Assembly: GCF_014851395.1 (NCBI RefSeq)
Contig: NW_024040707.1
Location: 13,862,187 to 13,926,186, forward strand
Source of the DNA: Micropterus salmoides
Lineage: Eukaryota; Chordata; Actinopteri; Centrarchiformes; Centrarchidae
Direction: 5' to 3'
DNA: 64,000 bases
The notes under the pieces are model-generated. The model worked only from the letters and a program-made list of their open reading frames with translations. It was not told where the DNA came from and did not search any database. The stretch's first letter is position 1; the number at the start of each line of letters is the position of its first letter. A program made the translations under genes and the position numbers. Below, one piece after another: positions 11,969 to 25,143 of the stretch.

Positions 11969-12238
11969 AACAGGACAAGAAAAAGAGGAAGATAATGTAT
12001 GTGTGAAAAAGAGAGATGGGAAGAGTTATGAGTGTGCTGTGTTGTTTATCTGTGCTGGAACTCCTAGTTTTACTCCCAGAGTAAAAAAGTATACCATATC
12101 TGTTCCAGCTAGGTGATATCATTTTCCCTCTTCTAAAAATAGTTTTTAGGCAGTTCAATGATACAACTTTCACAATAAGTCTTTGTAAAATGGGTGTTTG
12201 ATGTGTGCGGCCATTGGTCCTCATGTCCGAGTTTTAGT

Positions 12239-15200
12239 TCATAAATCAATAATTTCACTGCTGACACTAGCAGTGTCGTCATGTCTGCTGACCTCCAGGT
12301 AACTCCGTGACCCCACTGGCTTCCCGCCCCTCCCCCTCACCCTCTCTGAGTCCGGGGTGATAAACGGCCGTGTATCGTCAACGCCATCCTCCCCGAGTTG
12401 CCCTGTTGACGTTCTGGAGGGACGAAGTGACACAGGGCAGGACACTGATGAAGGAACACTTCCTGCTGTGTTTCCTGCCCACCGGTGACCCTGGTGAGAG
12501 GGCGTGGGGGGAGCAGTCACCTGCCTGCTAGGCACACTGCTGAGAACGCTGCCCCCCAGTGGCATGGAAGACTCTGTTGGGGCATCGCTGCTCTCAGAAA
12601 GCAGCTGAGGATCACTGTTCCTGCGGAGCCAGGGCCCCTGGCTGACCCCTGAGCCTGGGGAGGGGGACTGTGAGGTCGGGTTCAAAGGATGAAACAAGCT
12701 CCCTCCTGTGAGCAGGTGCTCCCTGTGCAGAGCCTCGTCAATGCTGCGGGTCAGGTCAATGGGAGATGGGGGCCTCAGATCAAACTCATAAAGAGAAAGG
12801 GAAGTGTCCCTATCCTGATCCAGACTGCCACTCACTGAGCGCTGTGGAGGCCGGCCCAGCGCCTGCAGTCTCAGCAGGGAGCCTGTGGAGCCGTCAGATA
12901 TGCCTCGTTCTGCAGAGTGGCCCCTATGGTTGCGTCCCCTGTTGCTGTCTTTGACGCAACGTGGCTGAGCGGTGGCCTGCTCGTGGTTCTGGTTTCTGAT
13001 CAGACTCTTGCTGATGTCAGCTCCAGGACGCTCCTGGCCAGCCCAGTTGTTAGGCACCTCCCCTGGTCCTCCTCCTCCTCCCACCCCATTACTGTCAGAC
13101 TTTCTACAGGGCTTCCCCCTCAGGCTCTGGACTATCTTCGACCAGCAGGTATGTCTTTGAGTGGACCCTACAGATTGGCCAGGGGACGGCAGGTCACCTG
13201 CTGCTCTGCCATCTTGTCCAGCCTCCTCCCTTCCCCGGCAACTCCGAGGCCTCCAGAATACCCAGGAACCAAGGAGTAGGAGGGAGAACCCCCAGGCCAG
13301 CTCCAGGAGCCGAGCCCAGAAGTGCACTACCCACCATCCCCAGTTGAAGCTCGTCCAGCTCCCTAGCAGTCCATAGAGCCATAAGGTGGCATGGACATGG
13401 AGCCCACAGCACAGTGCCCCCAGAACTGCACACACTGCCAGCACTCTCCCCAAGATCACCCCTGTCCTCCTACTCCCTATCCAAGCCTTCCTCCCGGACT
13501 CTTCAGGGACTCCAGGGTGAGGAATGGGAGGGCACCGTATACGTGGAAGGACAAAGCAGAGGAAGCCCAGACAGAGAGCCAGGCCCCAGCACAGGGACAG
13601 GACCTGTAGGGTAACAGGCACCACAGGGGACAGGGCTGGGGAAAGCAGATCAGCTGCCAGCAGCAGGGTACACTGCAACACAGCCAACACAGCCACCAGA
13701 GGTGGACGCTCCAAAGTTGGAGGTAATACACTTACTCCTGCCACCCTCAATGCCAGCAGAGCCAGGGCAGCCTGTGTCCACACCAGCAGGTGTAGAGGCA
13801 AGTTGTAGAGGGCCATAACGGCGGGGCGAGGGAGGAATTTCCGTGTGCCATAGGGGTCAATTAAAAAGAGAGCCGCCCTAAGGCCTCCAGCCACAAACAA
13901 TAGCGCATTGGCGAGTGCAAGAGCCCCCCGATGAGGACAGTTTGTACCAGGGGACAGGGTGAGGCCGAGAGCAGCTCCAGCAAACAGGAGGAGGAAGAGG
14001 CTCGCTGAGCCGTAGACATGCAGCTCCCAGGCAAAAGCTAGCGTCCGGCTCAGGTCACCCCAGTAGAGAAGTGTGCCATTAGCGGACGGACTGGCGCTGG
14101 GAGAGGGGGCTGGATAAAAAGTAGAGTGGGGGGCTTGGTGAGGATGTCCTAGGAGAATGGAGCGGTTCCTCTGAACAATACCAGCCTTATATGTGGGGCT
14201 TAACCTTGTTCGGGTGACAGGTACAACTCCAGTGGTAAGGAAGGAAGAGGTCCCTAGAAAAAGAGAAACAGAGTTGTGGTTTTCAGATTTTTGAATTTAT
14301 GGAACCATATATAATAGTGAAATTCTTCCTAAATTCCATTTGTCTCTAAAGCAGACCAATAGTATCAGAGTACATGAAATACTATTTTAGAGCCACTAGA
14401 GGGGTGTAGATCACCAAAGTCATGAGCCAGAACCATCTGGCCCTCTTCAGTTCTTTGTTGTAATTTAATCAGTTCGGCACAGACACATTGTCCCAGGTCT
14501 CTATATATAATATAAATATGAACACAAGGTCTAATCAAATTAGCCGACTTGTACAGTCTTGATAACATCTCTCGTTTCAATATCCTACTTTGCTTCCATT
14601 CCTTTTTCTCTTTCCTCTCTGCGAGTATCCGATAAGTGTGTTGCTACCCATCAGCTGTAAAACTGTATCCCAAATCATGGCTTAGTATGGAAATGACAGA
14701 CCTAAACCACAGACAGACAGAGCCCCTTTGAGCAAGCAGAAATGTACAGATCCCACATCATGTACAGTATATAATCAAAGGGAACTGCGCATGTAAAAAT
14801 CCATCCAAAAACAAGGCACAATACATCAGTTAATACCAGCATACAGGGAGAGGAGAATGTCTACAAGCCACAGTCTAATCATCTATTGGAGTTAAAATGG
14901 AGCTGAAAGATGTTTACTTAATACAAGTGAAATATCAATTATAACCTGCACAAATCGTATGATAATTTGGATGCCATGCCACCACATCATCCATATTATA
15001 TTTATAAATATATAAGACATTAGGCTGAGCAGAACATAACTGCGTAGTAATTGTGTGGCTTAATTGGATTAGATTATGTAATTCACAAGAACATCTACAT
15101 TACGTAACACCAAACAGTGTCACAATGCATCCAGGAAAACTCAGTTCAAATGTGCAGTATTAAACAATATATAACTACCTCATAGGACAAGCCAACACCA

Positions 15201-17986
15201 TGACAATGTGGCATCACATTATCCCTCTGTCACTCTCGCTCTCTTTCATTTTCTCATGCGCACACATACTTCTGTTTGTTCAAGGCACTCCACCTGATCC
15301 TACTGCCCCGGAAACACCCAACAGCATTATAATCATGGGGCCATTCATCAGAGTGCTTTGTGAACTACTCGACTATAAAAGATTAAGCACAGCGTAAAAA
15401 CACATAACATACAAAAAATGAGGGAGCACCAGGAAATGATGTGAATAATACTACTTAAAGTATTTTATAGGATGACAACAAACATCAAATAAAATGACTG
15501 TGACCGATGAGAAACCAAGAAACAGTTGTAGCTAAAGGGTATCTATCTATAAGGAATTGTTTAACACGCACACCATTAAAACTTGATGGATGGAGGAACA
15601 ACATGATCGGTGGTAAAACGCTACAGAGGCCTTAAAGTCCGTCCTCACCCTGTAGAAGACACCCATAAAGCTGACACACTGACTAATGCCTCACTCCAAC
15701 ATGTGTTTGACTTCCTGGCTCTCTCCCTCACTCCGTCCCTCCTGTCAGACAGACACGTTTCACTTTCATACTCACATAGGCGAACGCTGCCCACAGATCA
15801 GACACACTTCTTTATTTATATAAAGGTATGTTTTACTTCCTTCCCTCAAACTTTTTTTTCTTCTTACAGGAGCAAGATCCAGACACATTCCAGATGTGCT
15901 GATCACATTACACAGCTGGATACACTTACCCCTACCCTTGAGTTTTCGCTTTAACACACAATCACACACATACAGGACTGCTAACACTGCTTTTTCTGTC
16001 CACATGTTGCAGTGAACTAAAAAACAAACATCCTGTTCCATCTCATAGGACGCATAATCATATGTTAATCACCCAGATACCAAATGTGGACAGATATATA
16101 CATGCAGTACACATTGGCCGTTAAAACTTTCAATGACCTGCCCAGGAACCTACTTGACGACTTTAAATGTGCTCATGGAACATGAGTCTGAAAAGTCATT
16201 CAGATGTTGTTCCCTGGTATCTTAGAGACTGGCTCATGTGTCCCATGTGTCATGCTTTTCCTTTTCCATTTACTTTTTTTTTTCAGCTCCCCACCCTACA
16301 TCCCTTTCTCTGTGCATCTGGCTTTCATTACCATCCCCACTCCCTGCTTTTCTATGCCTGTACCTTTCTTCAACCACACTTTCACCCAACCCATCTACTC
16401 TCTCATCTGTATTCCCAACAGACTCTTTTTCAGACCCTACTTTCCTCTTGTCTATCTCTCTGCTTGGCTGCAATTCTCCCCGCCCCCTCTTCAATCCTGC
16501 CTCTCACCTCCTGCTCATACTTGCTTTGTCTACCCCCACACATTACCACCCCACTTTCCATGGAAAAGTGTCTGCTTTTTCCCTCCTTTGAAGCCTTTTC
16601 CAGATTCTTTCAGTAAAAAAGTCCCAGCTGCACAAATAATTCTATTTTAAATTATCAAAGGATAAAGCACACTCTAAAATGAGTGAAATACAGAGCACAA
16701 GACCCTCCTTTATTACCTGTCCTTGATGATTGTAGAGTTGGACTAGCTGTATTTCTTCCTAGATATGCTGTTTTGTTGAGTGAATTTGTTGTTTTGGAAG
16801 ATGTGCTCACAGCTCCCTGTGTAGTAGTAAGCATAGTAGTAGTAGATGTGGTTGTCTGTTGCTGTGTCTTGGTGTTGGAAAGCGAACTGCTTTGGGCAGG
16901 AACTGGTTGTCCAGCAGTGTACGACTCTTTATCAACAGTGGTGGTAGTTGTCAGTTGGGGTAATGTCACAGCAGCAGAGCCCTGCTTTGGAACAACTCTG
17001 TGCACAACGGAAGGAGTGTTTGATGCCAGTTCACCTAAAAGAAAATGGTGAAAAAGACACATTTGTACACAGTGTAAAAACTTTGTATTCAACAGCACCC
17101 TACTTTCATGGAGCTTTCATTCTAACTTATTTGATTTCTCACCTGTCAGAGGTGGCGCCTGTGTGACGACAGGGAAAAGTGTGGCTCTTGTCTCAGTCTG
17201 TGGCGTCAAAGAGATTTTACTGGCTGTTGTAAGCGCAAACAGGTGAGGCTTCACAGTCTGGCTGTCCGGTGGTGGCGTTTTTAGATCAGAAATTCTAGAT
17301 ATCGCGGTCTGTGCTTGTGGCCAATACTGCGCCATTTCATCACCAACCGTTTGCAGAGGAACAGGTGAATCTTCCATCACAAGTGTCACTTTTGGAATAC
17401 TACCTGATCCCAACCCCTGCAAATCATAATCCTCTGCCTCTTTGAAAGACACCTCTTCTGGATTTACTGCTGTCACTGGCCTATTACCTGCAGACTCAGC
17501 GACAGCAGTGGAGGCCAAAGTGGGCAGAGGTGGAGTTGAGCCTTTTGTAGTGGCATCTCTGTTTACAGAAGCCCTGATGAATGCTAAACTAGCTGTGTCA
17601 GTCCTGGGCCTGGAGGCAGTAGGATGAGGTAAAACTGGCCCGTTGCTAAGGTTCTGTGCAGAAAGGGCAGATATAAAAGAAGGAGTGGACTGTGCAGTAG
17701 GATGGGACATTCTTTGCCCCTGTTGCACTGCATTCGTAGTTGTCAGTCTGTCCCGGATTGTGGCTCTGATAGGCACATCACTGCGCCCTCTGGGAGGCAA
17801 AGAAGGCCAGAATCTATCAATCTGCTTCGTTGGTTTAGGTGATGAATTAACAGGCAGGTCCAGATGAGAGAAGGAGGGGGAGGAGCCAATGATGGTCTGG
17901 GCATCTGAACGATGGAGGAGGGAGAGGAGGAAGCCCAAGAAAAGGAGAGACATGGGAGCCATGGTCTGCCTCTGAGTGGTGAGCAT
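12239..17986 (-). CDS. prrt3: Proline-rich transmembrane protein 3 (Prrt3)
   Basis: A multi-pass membrane protein of poorly defined function. Three coding exons join in phase: 17986-17143, 17034-16717 and 14253-12239, giving about 1058 residues against roughly 980 in human. The start region holds two candidate ATGs (17986 and 17962), both leading into a signal peptide (SLLFLGFLLSLL) ending near SDAQ. Residues 30-460 are a Ser/Thr/Pro-rich, mucin-like ectodomain, with exon 2 especially rich in threonine. The last exon begins with the conserved GDLSRTLAFAWELHVYG, followed by about six or seven hydrophobic segments (roughly 469-700). A long cytoplasmic tail contains the conserved PPSPIDLTRSIDEALHREHL motif and ends SSEIIDL. 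Prrt4 is the closest alternative. The neighbouring ogg1 matches the human PRRT3/OGG1 region and favours Prrt3. The intron at 14254-16716 has no further exon that I can support. Confidence 0.88.
14254..16716. other. prrt3 intron 2
   Basis: This is a 2.46-kb intron bounded on the minus strand by a GT donor after 16717 and an AG acceptor before 14253. The sequence near 16270-16600 is strongly pyrimidine-rich on the plus strand, creating several overlapping open frames that are compositional and not genes. No transposon ends were recognised. Confidence 0.6.
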
Positions 17987-18041
17987 TGACTGGTCCCTCT
18001 GGCTATCTTGTCAGTGTGTCACACCATCCTTCCTATGTGCT

Positions 18042-18042
18042 T
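18042..18042 (-). promoter_or_regulatory. prrt3: Candidate splice acceptor edge of the prrt3 start-codon exon
   Basis: On the minus strand the sequence reads ctctgtcaacag and then AAGCACATAGG. This is a good acceptor 56 bases upstream of the first prrt3 ATG at 17986. It implies at least one further, noncoding leader exon upstream. Inference from sequence only. Confidence 0.45.
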
Positions 18043-21000
18043 CTGTTGACAGAGAAAAAACGGTAATTTTTACATTTCATGAAACAAAACAAACTACACA
18101 GGCACAAACACATAAAGCACTGTGGGTGTTTAAACACTGAGAAGCCTCATACTGTAGGTGCCGCTCAGATTCAATTGCAGAATGCCTGTTTACTTAGCAG
18201 CAATGGTCCATAACTAATTCAATTCATGAAATAATGTAAATCTATGATGATGTCTAATTTGGGGAGTGCGAGTCGTAGCCTTGCTGTCCTGATTCCGAGG
18301 GCAGGTCAATAAAATTCCCACAATGTTTTAGCAGCATGACACCCGCAGACACATAAGGTGTGGTAAAGTGTATGGTTTCCGAATGCATGGCACATATGCC
18401 AACACACACAAGACTTCAGCTTGTAAGTTATATAACAAGTTGCACCATCAAGATGATCAAAACCAAAAAAAACCCCAAAAGGAGTCACAGATGGTTTCAT
18501 TCAGTGGCAGATGGACACATTAACGTTTTTCCTAAATAACTCTGCCATAAAATGTTCTTTGGATAAATATCAGTTTCTTTCTCCTCCAAAGTCTTTTGGT
18601 TTTTTTTGTTCCAAGCAGCGGGACTCTACTCCTGTTTCTGCTAGTTCTGTTTGAGTCATGGATGCCAAGAGCTGACAGCTGTAACACCGAGTGTGGTGAA
18701 GCTCAGAGAGCCAAGTGACACGGAGAGACCCCCAGGCCCTGGAGGATTACACAATCCTCTGAGTCGTCTAGCTAAACAGCTGCCAGGCGCATCCCCTCAA
18801 CATGCACATCTTATCAAAAAACATGCCTTTTATTTTACTATTTGAGCCTTACATAAACCTCCCTTGTTCACACTATAGTCTCTACCTATGACTCACAGCG
18901 GGAGATAACCCTGGGTGTGCAGTCAGGATCATACTGAAACTTTAGCTGAAAGATTAGGAGGAAATGCACAGAAAATAGAAATCAGTGCCTATGGGAGAAT
19001 TCATTCTGCTGCTTATGACTCATCTAGGGCCCATTCACAGCTGCAATGTCTAGAGATTGCTGCAGCTGCACAGCAGGGTTGGCATGTGCATTTTGTACAC
19101 ATGAACACACTTACGATGTGAGTAATCTGTGTGAGCATATGGATGGAAAAAACGTGTTTAAGTATGTGTGTGTGTGTACAAGGGGTCAGTCACCAAGCGG
19201 GAAGTCATACTGCAGGTATGCATACTGCAGGTATGTGAGAAAATGTCCACCAGTGCACAAGACATACAATCTCAGCTTGCCTTTGAGCTTCTATTCACCA
19301 ATGTTTTGTTTCCCTGCTTACAAAGTGTTAGTAGTGTTACACAAGAGCCGCTGAAGAGAAACCATAGTCCAGTGATAGAAGTGGTAGTATATCTCCATCT
19401 CCACCCACTCACAGTAGCCTCAATGTTTATTTTCCTTCCTGTCTCATCCACCTCTTCTGCACTCAGTCTAGTAGGCTGTTGGCCAGTCCAACCTCTGATT
19501 AATCCCTGTTTTTCCCCTTTTTTTCTTTTCCTCTTGTCCCCCCGCTTCAGTTACTTCAACACAGTCCAACAGTATGTTTCTAGGTGAAGTTTGATAAGAG
19601 GGCACTGAAGAGAGGGAGATAAGGTGGATATAAGAATGCAGAGATAAGAACGACAAGTACACTCACAGAAAGCATAGGCGGAGGGGAAAGACATAGATGG
19701 AAGGGTGGAGAAGGTGGAGGCGGTATGGTGATGGTAATGAAGTTGACAGTGGAGGGTATGGTGAAGGGAGGGGGCGAGAAATGAGAGGGATTCTGTGACC
19801 AAAATTAAGACTGAGAGAAGTGGTGAGGGCTGTAAATTTGGAGGATGTAGAGGCTAGTTGATAGAAACTGACAACTGAAAAGTAAGAAGCAGAATATCTG
19901 AGAAAAAGTCATGTGGAAACCGTGTTTCAGGATTAACGGTTTTGTTATGGTCGGAGCACAGATATGACAGTTTGTCCAGGAAGGCATGCATAGAAACTGA
20001 GCCTGCTTCACCTTTCCTCTGAGGTTAACAGGCAGGTGCGCAGTCTCTGGCAGCCAGAGATAAACAACCTGACTATTGAGAAATGTCTTTTAGTAAACAC
20101 ACCACTATCTTGATCCAAAGTACTACAGCAATGCGTCAGCCTATGTGTATGTTCATATGTGTATGAAGGTAGGTAGTGGAGATTAATGACGTTCAAAAGG
20201 CCTTTGGCCAAATAAGCTTCAGTGAGAGGAGAGAAACACTCTGCTGCTGTATTGGAAACTGTCAGCATTAATGTTCTCTCCACACATGGGTCATAAGCAC
20301 AAACACACAGCCACACACACACAGCAGTGTTCTCCCCAACGTGTTTTTATTGCCTACATTTAGACACTTTGGCTAGATGTTTCCATTGAGCTAATACAAA
20401 TGGAGCACATTTAGGCTGATTGGCAGCTCCTCTAAGCAGTCTGAATTACAGGCCTGGAACAGGACACCATGTGTGTTGTTGGATTTCGTTTCTAACCGAA
20501 CCCTACAAAGGCCAGATCAGTGTAATCAGCTGGTTTGGTGTTTGGCTTGAATATAAACGTTCATGCTCTCAGCCCACCATAGCACATCCTTGTATACTAC
20601 ATCTCCTTCAACAATATGTAAAATACAGCCACACTCAGACATCACGTCCCTCTGTGACTGTCCACAGGGAGAAGGCAGATGGGTACATGGGTCAGTCAAG
20701 AGTATTTTTATCATGTTCAACCCCTTGGGGCTGAGGGACACATCACTCTGTATTTCATTTGCAGTGGGGTTTGTGAATGTTGTATAGATGTCGTCACTCT
20801 CTCTTACACAATATGTTCTTTATGCAGAGCAGGAAATGCCCACGGGTAATATCCTAATAGTACAGCAGCAAGCAACAATCTGAAGATTACTGTAAACTCC
20901 TTGCCCACAGTATATAGACCTGCTGGTTACACAATAACATGAGTCAGTACAGCAGCAGCTGTTGCTAATCAGTTAATCGTAATCGCAATAGTGATGTCAT

Positions 21001-21400
21001 GTCTACACTAATACTGAACTAATATGGCTACCTAATGTCCATACTGAACGTGGGGAGGCGGGGGTGGGGAGATTGGAGAATCTCCCTCTTCTTTGCAAAT
21101 GTTCTCTCTTTTCTGGCAGATTCCAGGCAGTCTGGCAGAGCAAAATTTCCATTCATTTGAGTGAATATTTCCAAGGGCAGACATCAGACTATTTGTGGAC
21201 AGAAGGATCTGTGTCTTTTCAACAAAGACTGGTCTAATGTACACTTGTCTCCATCAGGGCTGGGTATCAAACCTCTGTAATGACCGATATGTGTACTAAG
21301 CATTGGGTACGGAAAACAGTCAAGTACTGAAAGACTCACAATTTATCTCATTCTAGATTGTAATTTAAAGGCAAATAACTAATAATAATTAAATTACTGA
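18043..21400. other. Long non-coding stretch upstream of prrt3 coding exons
   Basis: No splice-bounded coding exon was found on either strand. Several 60-140 codon open frames are present but have low-complexity or cysteine/histidine-rich compositions without homology features. If the candidate leader exon near 25.07-25.14 kb belongs to prrt3, this stretch is intronic. Confidence 0.4.
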
Positions 21401-21417
21401 TTTTGTAGAAAAACAGC

Positions 21418-21960
21418 TAGCACACACTAGCATGCTCACAATGACAATGCTAACATTCTTATGTTTAGTGGGTAATATTAACCATGTTCACCATATTAGT
21501 TTAGCATATTAGATATTGCTAACATTCGCTAATTAGCACTAAACCCAAAGTACAGCTGAGGCTGAAGGAAGTGCCATTTCCATTGCAGGTATTTGGCCAT
21601 AAACCAAAGTGCCAGACAAAATAAATGTATTCCTGATTATGGCGTTAGATGAAAAGTCAGAGGATCACCAAAGTTGCTAAATTCATCCTGAGGGAGACGT
21701 GAATGCCTGTACCAAATCAGTCCAGTCCATCCACCAGGTGTTGCAAAATTTCACTCATAACCACAAATGTTGACCTCATTGTGGCGCTAGAGGAAAAGTC
21801 AGGACATCAGCAAAATCATTAAGATTCATCCTCTGGGGACCAGGAATGCCCGTAAAAATGTCATGGCATTCCATCCAAAAGGTGTTGTGTTATCTCAGTC
21901 TGGACCAAAGTGGTGGATCAACCGACATTGCCAGTGCTGCTAGCATGGCTAGAAATGACG
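21418..21960. repeat. Teleost interspersed repeat with internal direct duplication
   Basis: The segment opens with gctaacattcgctaattagcactaaac...gtacagctgaggctg. It then holds two diverged direct copies of a unit of about 140 bp containing ggcg(t/c)tag(a/t)(t/g)gaaaagtcag followed by attcatcctgagggga and gaatgcc, at about 21635-21760 and 21780-21900. It closes with gtctggaccaaagtggtgga and gctagcatggctag. I recognise this as a repeat common in fish genomes; its class is not known to me. Confidence 0.65.
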
Positions 21961-24900
21961 CAGCCCCATTTCCATCAGCATATGTGTGAATATGTGTCAT
22001 TGCATGAGACAAGGTCATTTCTGTGACTGAGTCTCCAATACCCGAGTTGTCTCCAATGTCAAGGTGGCTCCAAGATTTAACAGTCAAAGTCACTCAAGCA
22101 AAGAGGATCTCCGCCAAGAGGAAAAGCTTGTAGATGAACGGGATGAACATGAGTGGGACAGAGGATAATAAGAAAAGATACAAATCTTTAAAAAACAGAC
22201 AAGAAATTGACAGCAACAATTAGATTACAAGGCAAGAGAGGTCCTGTAAGACGGTTTCTGCAGTGACAGCAAGAATGGACAGACAGAAAGCAAGGACAGA
22301 GGAATAGTAAAGATGAACAGAGAGAAAAAGAAAGAGACTGGAATGGACCAGCAGAGAGCTGTGTGTCACTTTGGCCCTGCACTGCAACGGTTCCTCAATC
22401 CAACACAGCAGTTAAGTACTACTTGCCATACAGATGTATAACTTGTTTGTACTTCGCTATGTAGAGGGAGAGGTGAGACTGTGGAGCAGTGTACGTATGT
22501 GAATTTGTGTGTACGTGAGACAGAGAGAGAAATCGAGAGGTGGGGGGGGAATGGGAGAGGGAGTATGTGTGGTCAACTTGGTATGCGCGTAGTGGGGGTG
22601 GTCGCTGGTTTGACCGTTAAAAATTCCACACCTTGAAATAACATATAGATTGCAGACAGCTCCCTCAATATTCTCCTGTTTATGTAAATTATAGCTACCA
22701 TATACAAATAATTTAATAAAACAGGCCCTTGACAATTCAGTTTAAATGATGCTGATTAATATATCGGGAGAATGAGGTGAAGACATGCATTATAGATTCT
22801 CCAGGATGTTTTCCAGGCAAGAACTTAGACTCAAGCTGTCCATTTAGCTTTTAAGACAAACCAAAGCCTGTTGAAGATGCCTCTCTCACGGCAGTGTACT
22901 GCCTGGGCGGGGGGGTCAAAGCTCCTGTGGAGAGTGACCGACCACACAGCGAGGTCATGCTATATGAAGAGAGGGGGCTCTAGAACCAATCGTGGATGCG
23001 TTTGATCCCCGGTTGAAGAGGATGTCCATCTTAAAAGTGCTGAGCATCATCTTTGACTGATGTTCCGCCTTCAAATCAAAGGCTGAAGGTCAACCGTAAA
23101 AGGGGTGAGGCACTTTAACTGCATTGTGACTCTACCACACACACACACATCTTGACAGACACAGGCCGCTACACTCGGGTAAAACACAGGCCACGAATAT
23201 TGACATAAGCCAGGTGACAATGGAAAGAAAGTTTACCATAGAGCTTACATTGTCTACATGGATTCAGTGATAATATGGTTTGAGAATATCCAATCACACT
23301 CCCAGAAAACACACCCTGAGATATAGTAAGTCTGGTGACTAATTGAGACAGCTGCTAAACCATGTCAAGCCACAAAACACTTTCAGTAAAATAGATTACA
23401 GGCATCTAAGGTCATAACTGCTTGCCTGCTACAGGGAGCTAACCACAGCTCCACTTCACCCCAAACTCTCACTTTGTTACAGCTGGAGGCAATAAAATCA
23501 CTGCTGTGTTTAGTGGTGTCTTGTGTAGCAATCACATGAATTTGCAAACATTGTATGTATATAAAAATAAAGTATTATGCTGTGCTTAGATATCCTTAGT
23601 GCATGTTTACAACTTACAACATTTTCTGGACTATTTGGTCTACCTGCCACAGCCAAAAAGATCCAGCGCCATAAATTAGTTTAAGAAGAGATCATGTCTA
23701 GTGCTTAGTGGTTTTTTGCTTCACTGTTATACTGATGTCTTGATTTATGTTTTATTTTCCACTTATCTGACAGTTCTGGACTTCTGGGAAGTATGTTATG
23801 TCTGCTGTTAAATGGATGGTATTATTTAACCATACTGCCAGTTTAAAAGCTTCTGGCCTAAAATATGGATGAATGATAACTTTTTTTACAAGATCGTCAT
23901 TAATGTAAGCCATTTATAGGCTATATATACAGAGGCATGCAGTCATGGATCATCTTCTGTCCTGTTGCACCCTTTTAAACCCTCGCTTCTCTGTGAAGAC
24001 ACTATCAAAGCAGCCAATAAATCTCTTTTGAGCTGCTGTAAAATTGGATAGGGCTTTTTTCTCTTGTCAGTGGAACGGGGTGTGCTGTTTTTCTTATGAA
24101 TCTGAGTTGGATACATTCAGAAGCTCTCCTGTTTGCTCTCAGGGAGACGCGTATTGACCCACCCGCCTGCCTCTCTGATGCGTGCATGCATTGGAACATG
24201 GTGAATCCAGAACAGGTGAATCCAGATCCTCTATGTACTGCAGCCCTTGTCCCTACATGTTGAGGTTGTAAATATACTGCGTAAACACACAGATACAACA
24301 CATTACACACCTGCAAGCAGAGGCCAAATGGATAAATAGTGCCCCACATGTTGCAGTTTTACCAAAGCGCACCCATTTTTTCACCTCACTTTCCTGGTTG
24401 AGTCGCATGGATGGCGAAGTGGTCTACATGTGCCACACAAACTAACGTACTATTATTTTAAAGGTATTAGGCCTACTAATGATATGGTTACAGAACCAAC
24501 GGGCACACCTTTACGTAAAATGCGTAAACAGAGCATATTTGCATTGAAAGGTGGATATATGTACTACGTTACGTTAACGTTATACCACCGTAATTGGCAA
24601 GTATCGTTCGCTATAAAGTGTCCGTGTAAACTTTGCCACCGTAAATGTCTAGGGTAGTTTTGGGATCCAACCAATAGCCAAGAGGGAACGATTCAAAGCT
24701 ATTTTTTATATAAACAATCAAAACCTGACGTTATGCACCGTTGGTCACGGAGAGGAGTACGTTAAGGGCGTTACTACGTTACCGGCAGGAAGACTCCGCG
24801 AAGGCATCAACGGGCAAAAACCGTTCAAATTGCCAGTGACAACGTAACGTTGCTCAGCATACGAACCATGCAGGAAACCAAGAAAAGGTAGAAAAAGAGT

Positions 24901-25060
24901 AAAAGTACGACAATGAATATGAGTAGCCTGAATGAGAATAGCCTGTAAACCTGAACCAATGACCGGTGGCACAGGTAGGCTATAGCTAGAGGCAACGTCA
25001 CGCGTGGACCACTGCCGCATAGCAGCCACTCCACAACTGTTATCACAAGTCCATCCGATA
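21961..25060. other. Gene-poor stretch, presumed prrt3 upstream intron or intergenic
   Basis: No coding exon or clear mobile element was identified. The part at 24430-24860 contains several acgtaacgtta-like words. A short (CA)n run lies near 23140. Otherwise nothing is supported. Confidence 0.4.
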
Positions 25061-25071
25061 ACAACAAACAT

Positions 25072-25143
25072 ACCTGCAGGTACGTGTGCCTCCTCTCCTA
25101 TGGCGTCTTCTGCGGCAGCACAATGAATTGCCGGCTTAGCCAA
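25072..25143 (-). promoter_or_regulatory. Candidate leader exon (exon 1) of prrt3, with CpG-containing upstream region
   Basis: On the minus strand a segment ending CACGTACCTGCAG is followed by GTATGTTTG, a good donor at 25071. It opens with an ATG at 25143 whose short frame would act as an upstream ORF if the exon is spliced to the acceptor at 18043-18044. The flanking 25.1-25.8 kb contains more CpG than its surroundings and long pyrimidine tracts (25310-25370), compatible with a promoter. Linking this exon to prrt3 is inference; transcript data would be needed. Confidence 0.3.

Noticed and set aside
12766..13808. Several plus-strand open frames of 60-120 codons and a minus-strand frame over the prrt3 last exon
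   Set aside because: They are GC-driven shadows of the prrt3 coding frame, without their own splice or family features.
16167..16650. Three overlapping plus-strand frames of 117-149 codons
   Set aside because: Pyrimidine-rich intron sequence keeps all three frames open; compositions are Phe/Ser/Pro/Leu-rich with no homology features.
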